Of a stretch of 64,000 bases of DNA, positions 21,391-33,121 are shown piece after piece. Both the position numbers and the translations under genes were made by a program. The notes beneath the pieces are model-generated. The model was not told where the DNA came from, made no database searches, and saw only the letters and a list, made by a program, of their open reading frames with translations. Within the stretch, counting starts at the first letter, position 1. Every line of letters starts with the position of its first letter. The DNA comes from Dama dama (taxonomy: Eukaryota; Chordata; Mammalia; Artiodactyla; Cervidae): contig NC_083691.1 of NCBI RefSeq assembly GCF_033118175.1, positions 15,535,001 to 15,599,000 on the forward strand, read 5' to 3'.

Positions 21391-21495
21391 AACCTCCTCC
21401 CCCCACCGGCTCCCGCCCTCCCCTACCCCAGCCCCACCCCTCCCCCACCCTAGCCCCTCCCCTCCCCCACCCCAGCTCTGCCCCTCCCCCACCCT
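21391..21495 (-). repeat. C-rich tract, G-quadruplex-prone on the minus strand
   Basis: About 100 bp of C runs (3 to 6 C) separated by short A/T/G spacers, with blocks like 'cccctcccccacc' repeated. The minus strand therefore carries many G runs that meet the usual four-run quadruplex pattern. Confidence 0.9.
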
Positions 21496-22299
21496 CCTAG
21501 TCCTTCTCTCTCTGAGGCTCTGGGATCCTGGGTCTGTTCTTAGTTAAGGACAGGAAAAGAATGAAGTGAAGCCGGAGCTATTTGCTGTAGTTGTCAATCC
21601 CATGAAAGATCACAGAGGCCGGGTCTACGTTTTTACAATGTGTTCTGTATCCTCAGTTTCCGTCTCTTTCAGTTCCTGCCCCAAAGCCCCTGGTTGCAGA
21701 CCCTGTTCCATCTCATGAAGACTCTTCCCAGCCCTCAGAGCAAATGCTGGAGTCTCAGACCCTACATTCCCCGGGCAGAACCCACTGACGCTCTTGAAAT
21801 CTCTTTTTTAATTAAAGATGATCGTGGTTTAGAATAACTTACACATAAGAGGATTTGGTGTTCATTGATGTATTTTTTTAGTGAAATATAAGCTCCTATA
21901 AGTTAAAAACTTCAAACAATTTCTAAATTCTAAGAAGCAGAAGTCAGCCATGAATCTTGTTTTTGTTTTTCAAGCTAGGGTCCTGGGGAACCCAAAACAA
22001 AATTAAAAGTGTTTGTTCATCATAGACAGGAAAGCGGAGACAAGGAAAGATTTCTCTCCAAAGAGCATGTGTATTTCCTTTGATTTTTCATTTTATGCTG
22101 ATGGACATCTTCCTGGATGTGTTTTTGGTGCAGTTGCTTGGACATTTGGGTTTCTAATTTTGGAAGACTAAGAAATTAATAAAATTAATCTTTCAAAAAG
22201 TTTTCTGGGCAAAGTTGCAATAAAGGAGTTGTTTTTCAAGAATCTCTATCTCTATTTTCTGAGATGCTCCACACCTCTTGTCCTGCCAGAGGTGATGGG
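21496..22299. other. Single-copy DNA, nothing recognised
   Basis: No repeat recognised; AT-rich after 21850. The 65-codon frame at 21640-21837 is not supported as a gene. Confidence 0.5.
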
Positions 22300-23110
22300 A
22301 TTGACAGGATGTGGGAATTGGAGAGGATGGAGGAAGGAAGGAGAGGACCAGTCAAAATTAAATATCAGCTTCTTATCCTGAAATTTAATATCATATTAGT
22401 GCCATTGTCTCCGTTTATTGAACTGAAAGAAGAGCAGCTTTGGGGACAATGGGAGTTTTGAGTTGATTGTGGACAAGCTAATATTGAGGTGCCCGTGAAG
22501 CACATGGTTGGAGAGGCTGAAAAGGCACTTAGATGGTCAGAGCAGAGCTCCAGAAGACTCCAATTCAGAGGCAATCACTGGAGTCATCAGAGAACAGAAG
22601 AGCAATGAAGTTGCTGGCATCAATGAAAATACTTAGGAAGCCAATATATTGTAAAGATGAAAGATATCCACTAGGATTTTAACATTTAAATGAAAGGGGG
22701 AGAAGTCAGTGTTTCAAAAAGAGAGTGGCCCAGCCCCTCTGATGTGTGGAGGGATCCAGCAAGAAGATGACATCTGTGTTCCTGCTACTCGGGGATGTGG
22801 GGTCCTTGACAACCCAGGAGAAAACCAGGCCGGGGGCATGACTGGGGTGGAAGACAGACTGAGAAGATCAAGGAGTGTGTAGACAGTGAGGGGAAATGGT
22901 AGAAGAAGTTCCCAAGTCCACGTGGCTCAGCTGAGAAGCAGAGGAGAGGTGGAGAATGACTGACAGTGGAAACTGGACATGAAAGTACAACATGACTTTG
23001 AAGATACAAGCGATCTGAGCATGTTTAAATGCTGACCCTGAGGAAAAGGGCAGGACTCTCAACAAAGAGAGTAAGACTTCAAAGTAGGAAAGGAGAAACT
23101 GAATTGGGCA
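22300..23110. repeat. Possible ancient interspersed repeat, unassigned
   Basis: Purine-rich phrasing ('gttttgagttgattgtggac', 'ttgaggtgcccgtgaagcac', 'cactggagtcatcagagaac', 'ggggaaatggtagaagaag') is reminiscent of an old mammalian repeat that describes 'gacatgttaagtttgaggtg'-like blocks. I cannot name the family and am not certain it is repetitive. Confidence 0.35.
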
Positions 23111-23204
23111 GAAGACAGGCCTAAGAAGGGAGGAGACTGGAACAGAGTGGCCCAGAGGGAGATGGCTTTAAATTTAAGCCCCAGCTTTGTCCTTTTCCAA
23201 CTGA

Positions 23205-23628
23205 GTAATTGTGTTGAATTGTGTTTTCCCAAAACTGTTCTCATCACAGGATGTAACCTTACTTAGAAGTTGGGTCTTTGCAGACAATCAAGTTCAGAAG
23301 AGCTCAATAGCATGGGTCCTAATCTGATACTACTGTGTCTTTATAAAAAGAGGAATCTGGACCCAGAAACATGCATGCAGAGAGGGAAGACGGTGTGAAG
23401 ACACAGGGAGAAGATGACCATCTACACGCCAAGGGACATCCACGCTCTCAGAAGCTGGGAGCAATGCCTGGAAAAGATCTGTCCTCCACGGCCCACAAAA
23501 CGATCTCTAATTGCCTACACCTCGATCTCAAACTTCTAGCCTCCAGAAATATGAGAGTAAATTTCTAGTGATTAAGCCACCACACTTGTGGTTCTTTGGT
23601 ACAGCAACCCCAGGAAACCAGTACAGTC
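23205..23628 (+). mobile_element. ERVL-MaLR LTR (MLT1-like)
   Basis: Sense order of MaLR LTR motifs: 'aattgtgttttcccaaaact', 'gtgtctttataaaaagagga', 'gtgaagacacagggagaaga', 'gaccatctacacgccaaggg', 'aacttctagcctccagaaat', 'atttctagtgattaagccac', 'ggtacagcaaccccaggaa'. This is a non-coding old LTR; the short frame inside it is not a gene. Confidence 0.78.
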
Positions 23629-23679
23629 CTTAATGTGGTTCTTAAATTCGAAACTAAATTGTTCTTAAATGTGATACCC

Positions 23680-23770
23680 ACCTTTGAAGCATTGTTGTAA
23701 GGGTTAAATAAGCTACTATGTGTAAAACACTTAGTAGGCACTCAGTGAAAGCTTCCTCTGTGTCTAGATA
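23680..23770 (+). mobile_element. MIR 3' fragment
   Basis: 'gttgtaagggttaaataagc' and 'aaaacacttagtaggcactc' are the sense 3' blocks of MIR ('gttgtgaggattaaatgag' and 'agtgcctggcacatagtagg'). Confidence 0.6.
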
Positions 23771-24289
23771 GGGTTTGGGCGATAATTATAAAAAGCCTTA
23801 CATGAAACACCCATAATTAAAGACTTTATTGTTAATTATATTAATTATCCTAATAGGAACAGCTGGGGAAACAGTCACAACACCGATCTGGAAAAGAGGT
23901 TCTGGGTCACACTACAGTCGGCATGCTCAGGGGTGCTCTGCGTGTGACACTGTAATTCTCACTGCCCCGAAGCCTGCGAATCCTGGCCTGGATGGGAGCA
24001 AGCAGGCTGACACTGGGCTGCCCGGGGAGGTCACATCATAGGTGGGTGACCACAAGATGGGACTAACACAGGGACAGTACCCTCAGGGGACCCATATTCT
24101 GGAAAGAGAATCTCCAAGTATTCTCCAGCCATATTTTTATCAGAAAGAAGGTGTGATGGGTGATGTCCTTTCAAGGTGAACCTTGACAATTTAAGGACCG
24201 TATTACATGTGTTTGGCTTATAAAATCTCATTCTGTTTTAGCCTAGTTGACCAACAGGAGGAATCTGAAGTTGTATGAGGTAGTCCGCC
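23771..24289. other. Single-copy DNA, nothing recognised
   Basis: Unique-looking between two MIR fragments. Confidence 0.5.
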
Positions 24290-24480
24290 TAGAGTACTGG
24301 GCATGTGCCAGGCATCTCTCTAACACACAGGTTTGTAGTTTACACGCTTTGCTAATCCTCACAGCAATGGTGTGAGGAAAGTATCTGTCAGCCCCACTTT
24401 ACAGATGAGAAAAAAGAAAGCAAAGGGTTCCTTAAGAAACTTGCCCTTGGTCCAGACTCACACAGGTAATAAGCAGCCTT
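24290..24480 (-). mobile_element. MIR SINE, antisense
   Basis: 'gggcatgtgccaggcatctc', 'gctaatcctcacagcaatgg', 'cccactttacagatgagaaa', 'aagaaacttgcccttggtcc', 'actcacacaggtaataagc' are antisense MIR in order. Confidence 0.88.
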
Positions 24481-25654
24481 GCTAGCTTTCTTCCTCTCTA
24501 CCTTTCATCAGAAGAGCAGATCTGGAAAACTACCAACAGAGGCGGAAGACAGTGGTCCGTTTGCTGGGATGTGTGGGATCCCACGATGAGAGCTAGCAGG
24601 AGTGACTGTCAGGAAGCCTTCAGTCTGTCATTAAGAAGATACGTCAAGAACCAAACCTGGAGACACAGTCTTGTTCAGTCATTAGGATAGTGGAGATGCA
24701 TACAGAGTCAAAAGGGATGCAAATAGAAATTTATGGGAACCCTTAAAAGTGTCCCTAAGATCTGAGAGTAGAAGGCCTGCCAAGGGAGAGTGAAAATGAA
24801 TTAACTAAAGTGCACACACAAAGACGAGATTCTCCAACATTCATGTATCCATAGTTACAACCATAAATTATAAGTGCCCTAATCCTAAAGTCTGAAAGGC
24901 AAAATTTTAAGATATATTTTGGTTTTTTAAACCATATAAAATTACATAAACTTTGTATGGCTTATATAAACCATATGAAGTTCAGACAAATCTAAATAGT
25001 ATGTTATTCATAAATATGCTCACGTGCAGTTCAAGTCTAAAAGCATCAAATATGGAGGAACAAGAATTCCTGGGAAAGAGGCAAGAGTGAAACTGGGCAG
25101 AGGAGCACTCAGCGGCTCTGATTAGCTCTTTTATATATTTCTTCAATTAGGTGTTTATTATATCATAGTCCAAATGTTTGTATGCCTGAAATAGTTCATT
25201 TTTTGAAAAGCAAATAAAGCCAGGCTCTCAACCTTTGCCCTGCGAAATGCAGCTGGACCTCCACAGTGTCTATTCTCATCCCCATCACTTTTTGACATGG
25301 TTTAAGACCTTGTTTATGTAGTTATCCTCTGGATCTAATTGGGACCCTGGGAATTCTGATGCCCTCTTTCCCTCACTTCATCTCAGCTCTTTCCCTGTTG
25401 CTGTGTCCTCCCATCTCTAAAGGGCCTGGTGCTTCCACATCCCAGATGACCATGCCCAGAACAAGGGATACTTGACTCATCACACACTGGCCAATGGCTT
25501 CTTTCCTTCTTAGAGATACTAGCAGTGTTGTGGCAGCATCCCACTTCAGGAGAGTGGAAGAAAGAAGACCCATTGTTAAACATTGGGAATAATACTAAGG
25601 GAAACTGGAGAGATAGGACGTGGAGTCCCAGAATCTATGGAAAAAGTCGGCATC
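24481..25654. other. Single-copy DNA, nothing recognised
   Basis: About 1.2 kb with no recognised repeat or exon, AT-rich at 24880-25030. Confidence 0.5.
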
Positions 25655-25740
25655 AATTCTTGCCTGGGAAATCGCATGGACAAATGAGCCTGGAGGGCTA
25701 CAGTCTGACACCACTGAGCAACTAACACTTTCACTTTCAG
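25655..25740 (+). mobile_element. Bov-tA 3' fragment
   Basis: 'attcttgcctgggaaatcgc', 'tgagcctggagggctacagt' and 'gagcaactaacactttcact' are the sense 3' third of a Bov-tA/Bov-A2. The 5' part is absent. Confidence 0.92.
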
Positions 25741-27027
25741 CTTGTTTTTTCAAACAGGGTCAAAAATTTCTCCAAAATTAAGCCAGACACGGAGAAGAGG
25801 CATTGGTTTTGACAAATGGAATGGGGCTGAAGCTTGAAGGAGAAAGGAAATGAGGAAAACTGTACTTGTAAGATGGGTGATCAGTCCTTCTTCTATCTGA
25901 TATGGAGACTCTGAGCATGGCTGAAGGAAGTCATTTTTTCCTCCAGAAATGGTTATTGTGGTTTGCCAGAAAACTACCAAAATAACAAACAAATGTATAA
26001 CATTTCCAAAGTAGTTTGCACAATACGGGGATGTAAGCAATATATTTATGGGATGAGAAGGAGGTAGTGAAAAGAGAAAAACTGTCTATCCAACCTATCA
26101 TACCCCAACTGGATATTTCATGGAGGAAGATGCCGACAGGGAAGGCGATGATGAAGGAAGTCAAATAACACATGGCCAAGGCATTGGTTTTTCACTAGGA
26201 ATGGTCACTATCTCCCCTGAGATAAGCAAGGGGGACACACACACAGGTAAGGAGTTACACCTGAAGTTTGAGATGGAGGAAACCGGTGGAAGTGCGGAGA
26301 GGAGTTACCTTTAGTGACTTCTATCACCCATGAAACCCAGAGAAGATCGTATGGAGGGTGTGAGAGCAAAGATTAAGTGGATGTCACAGGAAGTCTTAAA
26401 AACTTAGTACAGCCACTTCAGAGACTGGGAAACTAATGTGAAGTCAGTTTAAGGATGTCTGGAACAGCTAAATGTTGAACTGAGTTTGGAAGTTTAAAAT
26501 TCAGTCATGGAGCTCACTGGTACATCTCTGAGGGTTTAGTCAGCAGGGTTGGCAGGAGGGGAGTAGGGCTGGTTTGATGTAAAGATGGAGTCTGGCAGTG
26601 CTGAGAGGATGGGTATGGAGAAGAAGGGATAATCATAATCAGTCCCTTAATTTGATGACCCTTTGTCATGAATGTCCAGATGTACTGGCTGACGATGAAG
26701 ATACTCAATCTTTTCTCAGAATCTGGCCTCATGCTAGGGTATGATGATCTCGTGTGGCAGCTGGTGGAGAAGACCAGCGAGGTGGTCTCCTGAATGGAAT
26801 CTTCCATTTATCCTTTTCAATGGCGGGCTCTCTTTTTTCTAATCTCTGGCGGTTTTGCCACTGTATTGGACTCTAGACTGCTGGGGTGGATCTGCTGTGG
26901 GAACAGTCTAACAGCTTAATTAATATTCTTCCTCATCCCACTTCTCCACCACACACAGAACACTACTGTAGATTCACAAAGACCAGTGAAGGGAGATATA
27001 AGAGGAGGCATAGCTCATTTTCACAGG
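25741..27027. other. Single-copy DNA, nothing recognised
   Basis: About 1.3 kb without recognised repeats. Overlapping short frames (25750-26179 minus, 26514-26807 minus) have hydrophobic or Ser-rich composition but no domain. Confidence 0.5.
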
Positions 27028-27465
27028 CTTATGACCAACCTAGATGACATATTAAAAAGCAGAGACATAACTTTGCCGACACAGGTCCATCTAGCCAAAG
27101 CCATGGTTTTTCCAGTCATCATGTGTGGATGTGAGAGTTGGACTATAAAGAAAGTTTAGTGCTGAAGAAGAAATCAGTCCTGAATATTCATTGGAAAGAC
27201 TGATGCTGAAGCTGAAACTCCAATCCTTTGGCCACCTGATGTGAAGAACTGACTCATTCTAAAAGACCCTGATGCTGGGAAAGATTGAAGGCAGGAGGGA
27301 AAGGGGACGACAGAGGATGAGATGGTTGGATGGCATCACCAACTCAAAGGACATGAGTTTGAGTAAACTTTGGGAGCTGGTGATGGACAGGGAAGCCTGG
27401 CGTGCTGCAGTCCATGGGGTTGCAAGGGTCAGACATGACTGAGCGACTGAACTGAACTGGAAAAC
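27028..27465 (+). mobile_element. BovB LINE 3' fragment with internal deletion
   Basis: Sense BovB: 'gaccaacctagatgacatat', 'gtttttccagtcatcatgtg', 'gatgctgaagctgaaactcc', 'gaaaagattgaa'-type blocks, ending 'actgagcgactgaactgaac'. Compared with the 37.1 kb copy, the stretch encoding the 'gaattgatgcttttgaactg' region is missing near 27158-27165. Confidence 0.94.
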
Positions 27466-27470
27466 TGAAC

Positions 27471-29074
27471 CACTGCAGCATCATTAAAAACCGCAAGCTT
27501 CAATTTCTAGGCAAACATCTAGGATTAAGAAAAAAACTGAATAGAGCTTTGTTAGAGAAAGAAGAGGGACAAAATAGGAAAGACAAATTCATTATAATTT
27601 TTTATAGCAAGGGAGGCAGAATACCCTAAACCATCATCAGAGCCCATATCTATTCATCCCTTTGAAGTTTTCGGATTCCTGCAACAACGCTTTGATTTGA
27701 AACTTAAATACTCCAAGGATTAATTAGTATATTTAATATGCTAATATGTAATAATTATTATTATTACATGATAATCCTTGGTTATTATTTTATTAAGTCT
27801 CAGTCAAGGAGACAAAACTGAGGCAGCAGGAGGACCTGAGTCTCAGAGATGGCATGCTTTATTAAGGGATAGAGACATATCTTAATACTCAAATTGAGGT
27901 TCTTCTACCACTGACTCACAAAATCAGACTCAGTCAGTTCTAACTTTATACCCACATTTACTGAGATCCCATTCTGCATGAGGTGTGGTCTTATTCCTGT
28001 TGTCATGGAAGCTCCCCTGACTTCATCCAGCTTTGCTGGAATAGCACCTGCTGGAACAAGGCAGAAACTGTATGTGCTTACAAAATGTTCTGAGACCAAT
28101 GACCTGCACTGGGAAACAAGACTTGCTGAAACAAAATTAAATATCTCATATGGCTTTACTGAAATTCTGAAAAGAACAACTGACTAATCTCAAATTAGTT
28201 CTTCTGCCTTCATCAGTGGGCAGCTGAGTCAATTGCCTCGCTGGAACACAATATAGCTCTCTTTCATGGGCTATTTTCAAAATCTCATAACATTAAAAAA
28301 ACTCATTTGCTATTTTATCAAGACCCCTATGGAGTCAATTTATACAAAGCACTTGGATAGTTTCACATTCTGTGAAAAATGTTAGACTAAATTTTAATAA
28401 ATATCTTTTATTATCATAGTAGATATTTATACTACATTTGTGCTGGTGTATTTGTGCCTGTAAAATGTGAATCTGATCAGTGAGGTTGAAATAAAACCAT
28501 TATTCTCTATGGATTATAATTATTTTCTCGTAAGCCTAATTCTAGAAAAGCATGGATCTGAACATTAGTGGACTGAGTAATTGGAAGTTCTTTCAAAATT
28601 CGGGCTTGATTTATTTAGAGTTGTATGAATCCCATCAAGGTTTGCATTTGTCTTTCAAAAATTAAGTGTCAGGACCTTTCCTTGGGCTCTCTTTTGTTTA
28701 ATTGTAAACCTTATGTATAAATATTTTATTGTCTTGATATATCCAGTGACTCTTCACCTAGGATGTAGACCACATTTCTTACTCCATAAAAGAGAAGATG
28801 TCATAATTTTTTCAGAGGAATATCATGTTCGATCTGGAAAGAGAATTCTGCATCATTAATCCTCATGATGCAAACAGACCAGCGCCTCTAGGAGAGTTTC
28901 TCAAAACCAAAGCACTAACTAGTACCATAACTAATAGCTGATGCTAGACCCTGAAACATCCCATCTCCTGGCCTGGTGGTCTTTCCATTACATGGATAAG
29001 GAACTGTTTCTGTTTTTAAATACTCTTGCTTTGAACACAGCATGTCTTAAATCTGCTCTGTTTTGTGATTATCG
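27471..29074. other. Single-copy AT-rich DNA with a palindromic element
   Basis: About 1.6 kb without recognised transposon. It holds the inverted repeat at 27713-27781. No exon is convincing. Confidence 0.5.
27713..27781. repeat. Two-part inverted repeat (palindromic AT-rich element)
   Basis: Outer arms ccaaggatta (27713-27722) and taatccttgg (27772-27781) are exact reverse complements. Inside, atgtaataat (27746-27755) and attattacat (27760-27769) form a second perfect 10-bp pair with a 4-nt loop. An unpaired insert of about 23 bp sits on the left side. Confidence 0.9.
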
Positions 29075-29730
29075 TAGACAGAATGCTTGTGTTCTTGTGT
29101 TACCTCAAAACTCAAATATTTTAATTCTAAATCCCAAGGAGATGGATGGTATTTGGAGGAGGTACCTTTGAGAATTACTTAGGTCATGAGGGTGGAGATT
29201 TCTTCAAGGGATCAATGTCCTTCAGCTTCCCTGGTGGCTCAGTAGGTGAAGAATCCAGTTGCAATGCAGGAGACCCCAGTTAGATGCTTGGGTCGGAAAG
29301 ATCTGCTGGAGAAGGGATAGGCTACCCACTCCAGTATTCCTGGGCTTCCCTTGTGGCTCAGCTGGTAAAGAATCCTCCTGCAACATGGGAGACCTGTTTT
29401 CGATCCCTGGGTTGGGAAGATTCCCTGGAGAAGGGAACGGCCACCCACTCCAGTATTCTGGCCTGGAGAATTCCACAGACTGTATAGCCCATGGGGTCGC
29501 AAAGAGTCAGGGGCACAACTGAGCGACTTTCACTTTCAATGTAGTTATAAAGGAGACCCTAGAGGGCCCCCCTGTCCCTTCCATCCTGTGAGGAAACAGG
29601 GAGCGCTTGGCCATCTCTAAACTAGACTCCAAATCTGCTGGTGCCCTATCTTGGACTTCTCAGCCTGTAGAACTGTGAGAAATAAGTCATGGATCAATGG
29701 TATTGTGTTATAACCCAAAGGAACTAGGAC
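29075..29730 (+). mobile_element. ERVL-MaLR LTR split by a Bov-A2
   Basis: The left part (29075-29225) has 'caaatattttaattctaaat', 'ggtatttggaggaggtacct' and 'ttaggtcatgagggtggaga'. The right part (29541-29730) resumes with 'gtagttataaaggagaccct', 'ctatcttggacttctcagcc', 'tgtagaactgtgagaaataa' and 'ggtattgtgttataaccc'. Joined across the SINE, these follow the MLT1/MST-type LTR order. Confidence 0.8.
29226..29540 (+). mobile_element. Bov-A2-type dimeric SINE inside an LTR
   Basis: Two sense Bov modules in tandem: 'cttccctggtggctcagtag' with 'ggataggctacccactccag', then 'gggcttcccttgtggctcag' with 'gaattccacagactgtatag', ending 'gagcgactttcactttcaat'. A 7-bp match, tcaatgt, lies on both sides. 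Confidence 0.96.
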
Positions 29731-31079
29731 TCAGATTTTCCATTTGACTCACTCTAAGTTAGATATTCAAGGGTCCCTCTCGCTCCTTTCTTCCTCATTG
29801 TCATCCTTTACTCTTTTCGTAACCTAGCTCCTCATGTTCCCCCAGAGTCCATCTCAACCTCTCATGTCAGCACATGGAACTCACCTGGGGGCCAGGTTGC
29901 ATCACCAGGGAGGGTGGTGGTGGAACAGGTGGGCAGGTAGAAGGTAACTAACATTGTAATGAAGATGACTATTTACTTAAGCATCTCATCTACTAGAATG
30001 CATCTTTTAGAGAGAGCTAGTTTCCCATTAGATATTCAGTGCAAATATTAATCCTTGTAGAATGAGTTAAACACTTTCCAAGTGTTGTGTACTCTGCTGC
30101 ATTTTTTACAGCAATCTTGTGGAACTGAAAAGAATATTTTCACCCATGCATTGCCTTTATGGAAATGCAAGCAAATAAAGAATGAACATAAAGGATATCA
30201 GTTTGAAAATCAGTTTCTTTAGAAGATTAATCAGGCATCTCCAGCTCAGAATTGAGGAATAAACATACACATTTGTTCTCCCTCCTCTAAAGACATTCAC
30301 TGAAATAAAAGCTCAGAGGAAAAAAACTGGGATAAGTAATAGTGAGCAAGTTTAGAGATTTCCACATATTTCTGGAAGGAGATGGATGGGAAAGGATGGG
30401 AAGATGAAACAGATAAAGAGATAAATGACTCAGGCTTTAAAAAAATAGGAAAGAATTCTAGTAATTGGAACTCAGCATGTGCCCGTGTTCAAAATTAGTA
30501 AATAGCATGGCAGTTGGTATTTAGAAATAAGACTAGAAATAAGAGTATTTGTGGATAGTATACAAACAACTCAGCCACACCACTGGACACACTACAGACT
30601 CACCTTCAATATCATAAGCCCGTTCAAGTTGTTGGAGAACTCAGTTCCTTGCAGTTGTAGGACTGACCCTCCCATTTCCTTCTTGGTTATAAGAGAAGAG
30701 AGTGCTTTGTTTCTACAAACAGCCTACAGGAGAGAGGATGTTCTGGGGAAGTGACACAGAGCAGAAAGCAGATCTCTCATGACCTCTATTATATTTGAAA
30801 TTTACAACAAAATAATTGGAGATGATATTTTAAACATCTCTCAGACCTTACAATGAGATTAAGAGTATACTAGAAAACACAGACTAAACTAGTGCAAGAA
30901 GACCAACATGAAACTGATAAAAATTCCAGAAAAAGAGTAAAGAAAATAAAATGGAGGCAATACCAGAAAAGAAGAAATAATAGAACTTCCTCAGACCTAA
31001 AGAAGGAAATGAGTCATCAGACGAAATTCACACAGAAGACATTACAGACACACACAGGGCTGCAGAGAATCCACAGATT
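29731..31079. other. Single-copy DNA, nothing firm
   Basis: Mostly unique. The A-rich stretch 30890-31079 borders an L1 and may be L1-derived, but I cannot align it. A 103-codon frame at 30892-31203 runs into antisense L1 and is not a gene. Confidence 0.45.
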
Positions 31080-31430
31080 ATATCCTCAAGAAATTGATCC
31101 AGTTCATCTAGGTTATCAAATTTGTAGGCGTGGAGTTGTGCATAATAGTCTTTTATTCCATGGGAACTGTAGTGCTGGTCTCAATGCAGTGTTTCATTTC
31201 TAATAGTTACATCCTCTTCTCTTTTTTTTCTTAGTTCCCCTGGCTGAAGGCTTACCAATTTTATCGATCATTACAAAGAATCAGTTTTTGGTTTTACCAA
31301 TTTTCTTTACTGATTTCCTGTTTTCAATTTCATGGATTTCTGCTCTATTATTTTTTATTATTCCTTTCCTTCCGTTTGCTTTGGATTTCACTTGCTCTTT
31401 CTCATACTTTTATTTTCCCCTATTCTGTGC
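31080..31430 (-). mobile_element. L1 LINE fragment (ORF2 region), antisense
   Basis: Antisense L1 phrasing: 'gatccagttcatctaggtta', 'cttagttcccctggctgaag', 'gcttaccaattttatcgatc', 'aaagaatcagtttttggttt', 'atttctgctctattattttt'. Decayed; no coding frame. Confidence 0.85.
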
Positions 31431-32483
31431 ACAGAATAATGGATGCAGAGTTACGGCTCCTGAAATTTAACACACACGTGACAAACTTCACAAAATGTAT
31501 CCCCCTCTTCCTTCACTCAGTAAGCTTAGCGGGAAAGACTACCCTGGACCAGAAGAAGAAGAGGATGTTGTGGTGGGCGTGGAGGCTATCTGGATAACAG
31601 CATCTGGTGGGCATACATTCAGTGTCCTCCCGGTGCAGGACCCAAGACTTTGACAGCCCTTCACAGTAGGAAGGCATCTAGTCTCCAAAGCAGGACAGCA
31701 AGACTTATCTGTGGGCTCGCTCCTGGCTCCTTGCTCTTCTCTGCTCCACAAACCTCACAAACAAGAGGTGTCTGAAGACTCCTCTCCAAGGAATGACTAT
31801 AAACAGGAGTTAAGAGGGAGAGGAAACGTTCTATTTGAAAGGCAGCCTCTTTTCACTAAACGCTCCTGGGGTTTTCCTTTCACCTTCCCACCAGCGAGCT
31901 GGTGTCCCTCCTAACTTCCTTCTCTCCTTGCACTTTTCTTTGCCCCACCCCTGGACCCTCCCCTGGGCTACCTGGGAGAGAGGGCTCTTCTGAGCAGGCA
32001 GGCAGAGTGGGAGCTGCTGGCATCAGGGCCACGCCCAGCAGTTGCCCTGGGGACCAGGCACGTTGGGTATGTGGGCCCGACAGCTGCCGTGGGGAATTCT
32101 TTGCCCATGACCACACCAGCCCAGCCCGCCAGCTGTCCGCCCAGGACGCCAGGGATCCAGGGTCTCTGGCCCGGGTGCGGATGTTGTTGCAGAGCCGTCA
32201 CCGCCGCAGGGGTTAAGTGTCACTCAGGATGATTACAGCAACAGAGGAAATGACACTTGCCCAAGTGTCGTCTTTTACCGACCAGAGCAACTGTGACTGT
32301 CCCTGTGTGGGGCTGACTCAGTCTTCACGCCCCAGGCAAGCGCTTCAAAGTCACTCTGCACAGTGTTAAAAACGCTGCCAAGCTTGTGGTTCGTGCCCCA
32401 CATTAGGATGTTTTCTAATCCTGTCCAGGGAAGAGATGTGTTCCCAGGAGGAGCCATGTGGTCCCCACACACACCCCTGCTTC
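31431..32483. other. Single-copy DNA, GC-rich in the second half
   Basis: No repeat recognised. 31960-32215 is GC-rich with retained CpGs. Several 65-105 codon frames overlap there on both strands, as expected by chance at this composition. Confidence 0.5.
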
Positions 32484-32642
32484 CATGACTCTGCAGACTC
32501 CTCTGTCCATGGGATTCTCCAGGCAAGAATACTGGAGTGGGTTGCCATTTCCTTCTCCAGGGGATCTTCCCAACCCAGGGATCAAACCCCAGTCTCAAGC
32601 ACTGCAGGCAGATTTGTTACTATCTGAGCCACAAGGGAAGGC
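32484..32642 (-). mobile_element. Bov-tA SINE, 3'-truncated
   Basis: An antisense Bov-tA lacking the terminal 'gtcgtgtctgactc' block. It begins 'gactctgcagactcctctgt' and ends in the tRNA-like head 'atctgagccacaagggaag'. Confidence 0.94.
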
Positions 32643-33062
32643 TGCGTATATTACCATCTACCTTTATAACAGAGAGATGCACCGTTTAAACCAAATCGTG
32701 GAGTTAAATTAGCCTCTGACTCTTCTTGATAAGGTTTCTTACCCGACTGTTTCATAAATCAATCAAAGCAACAAAAGTAAGAATTCCACCCACTTGCTAG
32801 CATGTTGTAATCTCGTCACACCAAGGTGAGACACCTTGGATAACAAGACCTGTACCTGAGTGGCTTTATCCTTCAGTTGGTGAACTACAACATTAGGGTA
32901 TTCTTGAGAGCTGGGCTAGCTGAGTGTTATCTCTCCATTTCCTAAAGGAGCTTCAAGGGTCCCACTCCTTACAGGAGGAAGTGGTTTTCTTGTGCCCAGC
33001 TCCAGACCTGCTTCTCCCAGGTAATATGGGATGACCCTTCCTTCCATCAACTTGGGCACAGG
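32643..33062. other. Single-copy DNA, nothing recognised
   Basis: Unique-looking. It leads into a short GC-rich minisatellite. Confidence 0.5.
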
Positions 33063-33121
33063 GCGCCCGGTGAGAGCGCCTGGTGAGAGCGCCCAGTGAG
33101 GACTCCCGCTGAGAGTGCCCT
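33063..33121. repeat. 13-bp GC-rich minisatellite, about 4.5 units
   Basis: Units gcgcccggtgaga, gcgcctggtgaga, gcgcccagtgagg and actcccgctgaga occupy 33063-33114 in register, followed by a partial fifth. Identity falls from left to right. Confidence 0.92.

Noticed and set aside
28860..28890. Short inverted repeat gcatcat / atgatgc
   Set aside because: A 7-bp stem is expected often by chance in 64 kb.
30892..31203. A 103-codon plus-strand frame, Lys/Arg/Gln-rich
   Set aside because: It runs from A-rich DNA into antisense L1; composition explains it.
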